From: Chloroflexota bacterium
GTDB taxonomy: Bacteria; Chloroflexota; Dormibacteria; CF-121
Assembly (NCBI GenBank): GCA_005880605.1
Contig: VBIS01000072.1
Span: 1 to 9,896, forward strand
DNA: 9,896 bases
Reading direction: 5' to 3'
Of this stretch, positions 6,015 through 9,896 are shown piece after piece (the stretch's first letter is position 1; each line of letters begins with the position of its first letter). The position numbers and the translations under genes were made by a program. The notes below the pieces were generated by a model. That model had not been told where the DNA came from and ran no database searches. It saw nothing but the letters and a program-made list of their open reading frames with translations.

Positions 6015-7135
6015 GCGCTCACAGTGTCGAGCGGCGCGAGCACGTCGCGCAGGGGCAGCGTGACCCTGAGGCGAAATCCCTCGTGCGGCAGCGGTTCCGC
6101 GGTCAAGGTTCCGCCGCGTTCTCGGACGCGCTCCTCGAGGCCGCGCAGACCGCTGCCCGCCTCGGGCGTTCCACCCCGGCCATCATCGATGACCTCGGCG
6201 GTCGCGTGGCCATCCTTATTGATGATCCGGACGGCGCAACGCTTCGCTTGACTATGGCGCATGACATTCGTCACGCCCTCGCGCACGGTCCACGCCAGGA
6301 CCGCCTCCACCGCCGGCGGCAGCGGGACGTGGTCGTGGTCGACGTGGTATTCGATGCCGGCCGCGGTCAGGACCTCGTGCGCGCCCGCGAGTTCCGCGGC
6401 AAGCGTAGGCTGGCGATAGCCGGTGACGGCCTCTCGGACTTCGCGGAGGGCGTCCCGGGCTACCTTCTCGATGTCCTCGATCTCGTGGGCGGCCAGCTCT
6501 GGCGTGTTCTTGATCAAGCGCCCCGCCAGCTCGCTCTTGAGCGCGATGACCGACAGGCTATGGCCGAGCAGATCGTGTAAGTCGCGAGCAAAACGAAGTC
6601 GCTCCTCCCCTACCGCAAGCCGCGCGATTTGTTCGCGTGCCTGGTTCAGCTGCTGATTGGCTTCGACGAGCAAGCGGCCGGCGACGGCGGCGAATCCGAC
6701 GAGCAAATCGTTGAGGAACTGGCCGGTGGACGCGGTCACGGACTCGCCACGAATCAGCTCGATCGCCGCCGCCAGGACTGAGAGGAGGATCAGCGCCGGA
6801 GCGGCACGTCGCCAGGGAAAAGCCGAACCGGCCATGATGACGGCGTACAGGAAGAGGCTGCCGTACTGGGGGGGCGTTCGAAGCGTGAACACGGTCAAGA
6901 TGAGCGTCGCTGCAACGATGGCGGGCACCAAATAGCGGCGATCGGGGCCACCGATGATCCGGGTCCAGAACCATGCCCAGAGCGCTGCGAGCGCGAGCAA
7001 AAGCAGAAGGCCGTAGGTGCGCGTGTCGGTGCTGAGACGGTCGGTCAGGAAGGCGCCCAGCGGATAGATAAAAAAGGCAAGCCAGGCCACCATGAAAAGG
7101 CGGCCTAGCTTGATCGTCGTGGCGTTGAAACCCAT
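6011..7135 (-). CDS. Sensor histidine kinase, DesK/NarX (HisKA_3) type
   Basis: 374 residues from the ATG at 7135. A GTG at 7177 would add 14 residues but overlap the ATPase gene by 32 bases; the later start leaves a 10-base gap and begins just before the first helix. Residues 10-155 hold about five membrane helices with only short loops, so no large external sensor domain: stimulus is probably sensed in or at the membrane. A coiled linker (about 155-180) leads to the HisKA_3 dimerisation domain, with phospho-acceptor His187 in FARDLHDLLGHSLS. The HATPase domain has the N box REGVTNVMRHS (Glu286, Asn290), the G1 motif IDDGRGG and the G2 motif GSGLRGLEERV. It should autophosphorylate and pass the phosphate to the regulator encoded next, whose start overlaps its stop. 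The link to an ABC exporter resembles systems sensing membrane stress or antimicrobial compounds; the signal is unknown. Confidence 0.94.
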   Translation of the reverse strand: MGFNATTIKLGRLFMVAWLAFFIYPLGAFLTDRLSTDTRTYGLLLLLALAALWAWFWTRIIGGPDRRYLVPAIVAATLILTVFTLRTPPQYGSLFLYAVIMAGSAFPWRRAAPALILLSVLAAAIELIRGESVTASTGQFLNDLLVGFAAVAGRLLVEANQQLNQAREQIARLAVGEERLRFARDLHDLLGHSLSVIALKSELAGRLIKNTPELAAHEIEDIEKVARDALREVREAVTGYRQPTLAAELAGAHEVLTAAGIEYHVDHDHVPLPPAVEAVLAWTVREGVTNVMRHSQAKRCAVRIINKDGHATAEVIDDGRGGTPEAGSGLRGLEERVRERGGTLTAEPLPHEGFRLRVTLPLRDVLAPLDTVSA

Positions 7136-7145
7136 CGGGTTAAGC

Positions 7146-7877
7146 CTAGGCGATGGCTCCCTGGAGGTCGGCACCACTTAGAAACTTCTGGTCAGGCGTC
7201 GAGCGCACGTCGGACACGACTTTTCCGTCTTTCAGGCGGATAACTCGATCCGTCTGGGCGGCCACGTCCATGTCATGCGTGACCAGGATGAAGGTCACGC
7301 CATGTTCGCGGTTCATGCGCCGCATCAACGCCACGATCTGCTGGCTGGTCTCGCTGTCGACCTCGCCGGTCGGCTCGTCGCCGAGCACCAGCTTGGGCCG
7401 GTTGATCAAGGCGCGGGCGATGGCGGTGCGCTGCTGCTCGCCGCCCGACATCTGGTCGGGCCGGTGATGCATGCGATCCTTCAGGCCCACCTCGTCGAGC
7501 AGCGTGGCGGCGCGAGCCTTCCCGTCCTTGCCGTTCTTGTGGTAGCGAAGCGGCAGCATGACGTTCTGGATGGCGCTCAGGCCCGGAAGGAGGTTGAATT
7601 CCTGGAAGACGAAACCGAGCTTCTCCCCACGCAGGTCTGCGCGGGCGCCATCGCGTAGCTTCCTGGTGTCGGTGCCGTCGAGCATTACCTGTCCGCTGGT
7701 TGGCCGAAGAAGCAGGCCGAGCAAGTCGAGCGCCGTCGTCTTGCCGCTTCCGGAGCGACCGACGATCGAGACGAACTCGCCGGACTCGATGCTCAGATTG
7801 ACGCCGTCGAGCGCTTTGACGACCGTCGAGCCCTGCTTGTAGTGCTTGGTCAGGTCGATCAGTTCGATGCTTGCCAT
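7146..7877 (-). CDS. ABC transporter ATPase, MacB/LolD-like
   Basis: 243 residues. The ATG at 7877 is chosen because AGGAGG lies seven bases upstream and the protein then starts at the family's usual first strand (MASIELIDLTKHY); an earlier frame start at 8006 lies inside the permease gene. All nucleotide-binding motifs are present: Walker A GRSGSGKTT (40-48), Q-loop FVFQEFNLL (Gln92), signature MSGGEQQR (143-150), Walker B LVLGDEP with EPTGEVDS (163-175) and the H-loop His201 in VTHD. The sequence belongs to the MacB/LolD/FtsE group of mechanotransmission-type ABC ATPases. It should form the cytoplasmic motor dimer for the permease encoded 11 bases upstream. Substrates of such pairs include lipoproteins, peptides and macrolides; none can be assigned here. 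Confidence 0.96.
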   Translation of the reverse strand: MASIELIDLTKHYKQGSTVVKALDGVNLSIESGEFVSIVGRSGSGKTTALDLLGLLLRPTSGQVMLDGTDTRKLRDGARADLRGEKLGFVFQEFNLLPGLSAIQNVMLPLRYHKNGKDGKARAATLLDEVGLKDRMHHRPDQMSGGEQQRTAIARALINRPKLVLGDEPTGEVDSETSQQIVALMRRMNREHGVTFILVTHDMDVAAQTDRVIRLKDGKVVSDVRSTPDQKFLSGADLQGAIA

Positions 7878-7888
7878 ATGAATGCCTC

Positions 7889-9082
7889 CTAGGCCGCCCG
7901 CAGGGCCCGAACCGGATCCATCCGGGAGGCCCGCAAGGCAGGGATGATGCCGGCGATCGCGCCGAGCCCGACCGAAAAGGCGATGGCGATGATCACCAGG
8001 CGCCACGAGACCAGGAACAAGCTGAGGTTCGATGCGGCTGTCGCCGCATTGACGAGGCTGGTGATGGCCCAGCCGAGGAGCAACCCGATGGTGCCGCCGA
8101 TGGCACCGATCAGGGTCGCCTCGAGCACGTATTCACGAATGATGTGACGCGTGTGGGCGCCGACCGCCTTCTTGAGCCCAATCTCCCGGACGCGTTCGGT
8201 GACGGCCATCAGCATGGTGTTGATGACCGAGAGGCCGCCGACAATCAGCGCCAACAGCGCGGCACCGGTGGTGATCGCCGTGAACAGCGCGCCGCCCGAC
8301 TTGAAGCTATTGACGATGGTGCTGGGCTTGGTCGCCTTGACGCCGCTGACCTGATTGTTGATCGTGTCCGACAGGTTGTCCAGGTTCACCCCCGGCTTGC
8401 CGTAGACCGTCATCCCGGTGACCAACGTGCTGGTGTCGATCCGGTCGCGGATCGCGGCTGGCAAGCTGTCCTTGAGCAGCATCTGGGCATCTTTGAGGGT
8501 GATAAAGCCGCCCGTATCGGGGCCGGTCTGGGTCTTGGCCAGGACGCCCACCACGGTGAAGGTGTGGTTGACGAAGTCCGCCTTGGCGTCAGAGGGCCGG
8601 ATGGGCAGGTCGATGGTGCTGCCGGCTTTCTTGCCGAACTCGTGGGCGAAGTCCGAGCCCAGGACGACCTCGCCGGATGCGGTCGCGTCGCGGCCCTGCG
8701 CCAGGGTCGTCTTCACGGCTGAGTAGTCGTTCGAACGCGGATCGTAGGACTGGATGTAATCGGGCAGGCCGAAGGAGACCGTCTGAACGGATCCGGGCTT
8801 GGCCTCCGTCTGGATTTCGCCAAACGCTGCCGCCACGCCAGGGACTTGCTCCACCTGGCCGACCGTACTGAGCGGCAGCACGCTGCCGCCCCCGAACGCG
8901 CTGCCGCCGGCGGCCGTCACCTGGATGTTGGAACCGAAATAGGCAACGCCACCATCGAGCAGGGCGTTGAATTTCTCGGCCATCGCGCCCATCGTCACCA
9001 GCGCCAGGACGCCAATGACGATGCCGCTGACCGTCAGCGTCGTGCGCAACTTGCGCCGCGTCAGGTTTCTAATGATTTCCAT
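7889..9082 (-). CDS. ABC transporter permease, MacB/FtsX family
   Basis: 397 residues, typical for the family. One N-terminal helix (about 15-33) follows the RRKLRTTLTVSGI start. A large periplasmic-type MacB_PCD domain (about 40-265) contains segments such as VLPLSTVGQVEQVPGV and a conserved GEVVLGSDFAHEFG. The C-terminal FtsX domain (about 268-397) has three helices, the coupling segment AVTERVREIGLKKAVGA and a final ALRASRMDPVRALR. The start ATG has AGGAGG six bases upstream. By family, these four-helix permeases pull a substrate out of the membrane or move a periplasmic partner by ATP-driven conformational change. No separate membrane-fusion (MacA-like) gene lies next to it, suggesting the pair works alone, as is common in bacteria with one membrane. 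It heads the operon with the ATPase, kinase and regulator. Confidence 0.95.
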   Translation of the reverse strand: MEIIRNLTRRKLRTTLTVSGIVIGVLALVTMGAMAEKFNALLDGGVAYFGSNIQVTAAGGSAFGGGSVLPLSTVGQVEQVPGVAAAFGEIQTEAKPGSVQTVSFGLPDYIQSYDPRSNDYSAVKTTLAQGRDATASGEVVLGSDFAHEFGKKAGSTIDLPIRPSDAKADFVNHTFTVVGVLAKTQTGPDTGGFITLKDAQMLLKDSLPAAIRDRIDTSTLVTGMTVYGKPGVNLDNLSDTINNQVSGVKATKPSTIVNSFKSGGALFTAITTGAALLALIVGGLSVINTMLMAVTERVREIGLKKAVGAHTRHIIREYVLEATLIGAIGGTIGLLLGWAITSLVNAATAASNLSLFLVSWRLVIIAIAFSVGLGAIAGIIPALRASRMDPVRALRAA

Positions 9083-9174
9083 GAGGCCCCTCCTGAGGGT
9101 TGGCTGATATTCGTCTTGCGCAGCCTACGGCCGCACCGTGCTTGAAACCAGTCGCAGCGGTCAGCTATTCCAGG

Positions 9175-9186
9175 TGACAGGTGTCA
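9175..9186. promoter_or_regulatory. Palindrome TGACA-GG-TGTCA, possible operator
   Basis: Perfect five-base arms around two G bases. A second TGAC/GTCA palindrome (TGACGTCA, 9205-9212) is centred 28 bases downstream and overlaps the -35 box of the LysR-type gene. Two sites sharing the same half-site, close to three helical turns apart, suit a dimeric regulator. Which protein binds is unknown; the response regulator of the adjacent operon is one candidate. Confidence 0.4.
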
Positions 9187-9203
9187 TGCGGAGCGCGTTC
9201 CAG

Positions 9204-9232
9204 TTGACGTCACCATAGAAAACCTCTATAGC
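9204..9232 (+). promoter_or_regulatory. Sigma70-type promoter of the LysR-type gene
   Basis: TTGACG at 9204-9209 (five of six consensus bases), a 17-base spacer, then TATAGC at 9227-9232. The expected transcription start, about seven bases after the -10 box, falls on the GTG start codon at 9239, predicting a leaderless mRNA. Confidence 0.65.
9215..9229. promoter_or_regulatory. LysR-type box (T-N11-A) overlapping the -10 element
   Basis: A perfect five-base inverted repeat, ATAGA and TCTAT separated by five bases, forms a 15-base site with T at 9216 and A at 9228, the T-N11-A pattern bound by LysR-family regulators. It overlaps the -10 box of the LysR-type gene directly downstream, as expected for negative autoregulation. 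Confidence 0.5.
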
Positions 9233-9238
9233 TAGGGG

Positions 9239-9896
9239 GTGCTGCTGGCGCAAGTCGAGGGGTTCCTGGAGGTCGCCCGCCGGGGGAACGTCAGTCGTGC
9301 CGCCGAGGCGATGTTCGTGACCCAGCCGACCCTGACCGCCCGCCTCCACGCGCTCGAGCGCGAATTGGGCGAGCCGCTCTTCGCGCGGACCCGCCGGGGT
9401 ATGCGCCTGACCGACGCGGGCCGCGCCTTCCTCCCCTACGCCGAACGCGCGATGCGCGCCGTTCGTGACGGTCGCCAGGCGCTGACCGACGCCCGCTCTG
9501 CCTCCGCCGGTCGCCTGGTGCTCGGTGCCGCGCCGGCGGTCAGCACTTACGTGCTACCGGCACTGCTGCAACGGTTCGCGGCCGCCTATCCCCGAATCGA
9601 AGTTGCCGTGCGCACCGGACATTCGGAGGACGTCCTGCAAATGCTGCTTCGCGAGGAGGTCCAGCTGGCCATGGTCCGGACGATGCGACACCCCGACATT
9701 GAATCGATTCCGCTCTACGAGGAGGCGCTGGTCCTGGTCGTAGCGCCGGGGCACCCATTTGCCAAGCGGTCAAAGGTCGGGATCGCCGACGTCGCCTCCG
9801 AGCGTCTGATCTTTTTCGACCGGACCTCGAGTTACTACGAGCTCACCCAGTCGTTCTTCCTCAGCCTCGGGGTAACCCCGCGGGAGGTGATGGAGC
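9239..9896 (+). CDS. LysR-family transcriptional regulator, N-terminal part
   Basis: 219 codons are open to the window edge; the C-terminus is missing. The N-terminal winged helix-turn-helix (1-62) is textbook LysR: FLEVARRGNVSRAAEAMFVTQ, TLTARLHALERELGEPLFAR and RGMRLTDAG. The periplasmic-binding-like effector domain starts at about 91 (GRLVLGAAP) and runs off the end. An in-frame TAG at 9233 lies just before the GTG at 9239, so this is the only good start; no separate ribosome binding site fits, and the upstream promoter places transcription start at the GTG itself, implying a leaderless message. It diverges from the ABC/two-component operon. Family members often regulate the divergent neighbour, but whether this one does, or acts on a gene beyond the window, cannot be told. 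The ligand is unknown. Confidence 0.94.
   Translation, partial: MLLAQVEGFLEVARRGNVSRAAEAMFVTQPTLTARLHALERELGEPLFARTRRGMRLTDAGRAFLPYAERAMRAVRDGRQALTDARSASAGRLVLGAAPAVSTYVLPALLQRFAAAYPRIEVAVRTGHSEDVLQMLLREEVQLAMVRTMRHPDIESIPLYEEALVLVVAPGHPFAKRSKVGIADVASERLIFFDRTSSYYELTQSFFLSLGVTPREVME

Larger units (their letters stand above)
9083..9238. promoter_or_regulatory. Divergent promoter region of the ABC operon and the LysR-type gene
   Basis: 156 bases between opposite starts, the largest non-coding gap in the window. The right part holds the LysR-type gene's promoter and candidate operators (listed separately). For the minus-strand operon I see the AGGAGG ribosome binding site next to the ATG but no convincing -35/-10 pair, which would fit an activator-dependent promoter. 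No hairpin terminator or small ORF is evident. Confidence 0.6.

Noticed and set aside
5472..6251. Plus-strand open frame of 259 codons opposite the two-component genes
   Set aside because: It is a shadow of the response regulator and kinase, which have complete conserved motifs.
7136..7177. GTG at 7177 as the histidine kinase start
   Set aside because: It would overlap the ATPase gene by 32 bases and add a proline/serine-rich tail; the ATG at 7135 begins just before the first membrane helix. Not excluded outright, since no strong ribosome binding site marks either.
7878..8006. Upstream extension of the ABC ATPase gene to 8006
   Set aside because: The extra 43 residues are the permease C-terminus read in another frame; the ATG at 7877 has a strong ribosome binding site.
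7871..8722. Plus-strand open frame of 283 codons
   Set aside because: It is antisense to the permease and has the charged, low-complexity composition of a high-GC shadow frame with no recognisable domain.

Overview
The window is gene-dense (>95% coding), high-GC bacterial DNA with GTG starts, many 1- to 14-base gene overlaps and strong GGAGG-type ribosome binding sites alongside at least one apparently leaderless gene. This fits a free-living, probably soil-type bacterium of the Chloroflexota/Dormibacterota/actinobacterial kind. The placement is inference from gene style and order; no rRNA or other phylogenetic marker is present. No tRNA, rRNA, CRISPR array, insertion sequence or phage gene was seen, and no stretch longer than 160 bases lacks a gene.

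Layout: (1) 1-2115, plus strand: the end of argH, then argR and argG, overlapping head to tail. These are the last two enzymes of arginine synthesis with the arginine repressor between them. argG carries three in-frame 36-bp palindromic repeats and an unusual C-terminal extension. (2) 3470-1996, minus strand: a three-gene unit of a YbjQ/UPF0145 protein, a two-helix membrane protein and a secreted or anchored C39-like cysteine peptidase. Its last gene overlaps the end of argG by 120 bases. A relative of the argG repeat forms the end of the membrane-protein gene and may supply the ribosome binding site of the peptidase. (3) 3563-5398, plus strand: a 611-residue membrane protein that reads as a DedA + ECF S-component-like + DUF4013 fusion. 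(4) 9082-5409, minus strand: a tight four-gene operon of MacB/FtsX-type permease, ABC ATPase, DesK/NarX-like histidine kinase and NarL/LuxR-type response regulator. (5) 9239-9896, plus strand: the start of a LysR-family regulator, divergent from the operon, with a recognisable promoter and a T-N11-A operator overlapping its -10 box.

The most unusual items are the repeat family invading coding sequence (three tandem copies inside argG, one at the end of a membrane-protein gene), which resembles in behaviour the Rickettsia palindromic elements, and the three-domain membrane fusion. Nothing here is a clearly recognisable new defence or biosynthetic system. The ABC/two-component operon and the arginine cluster are of familiar types.
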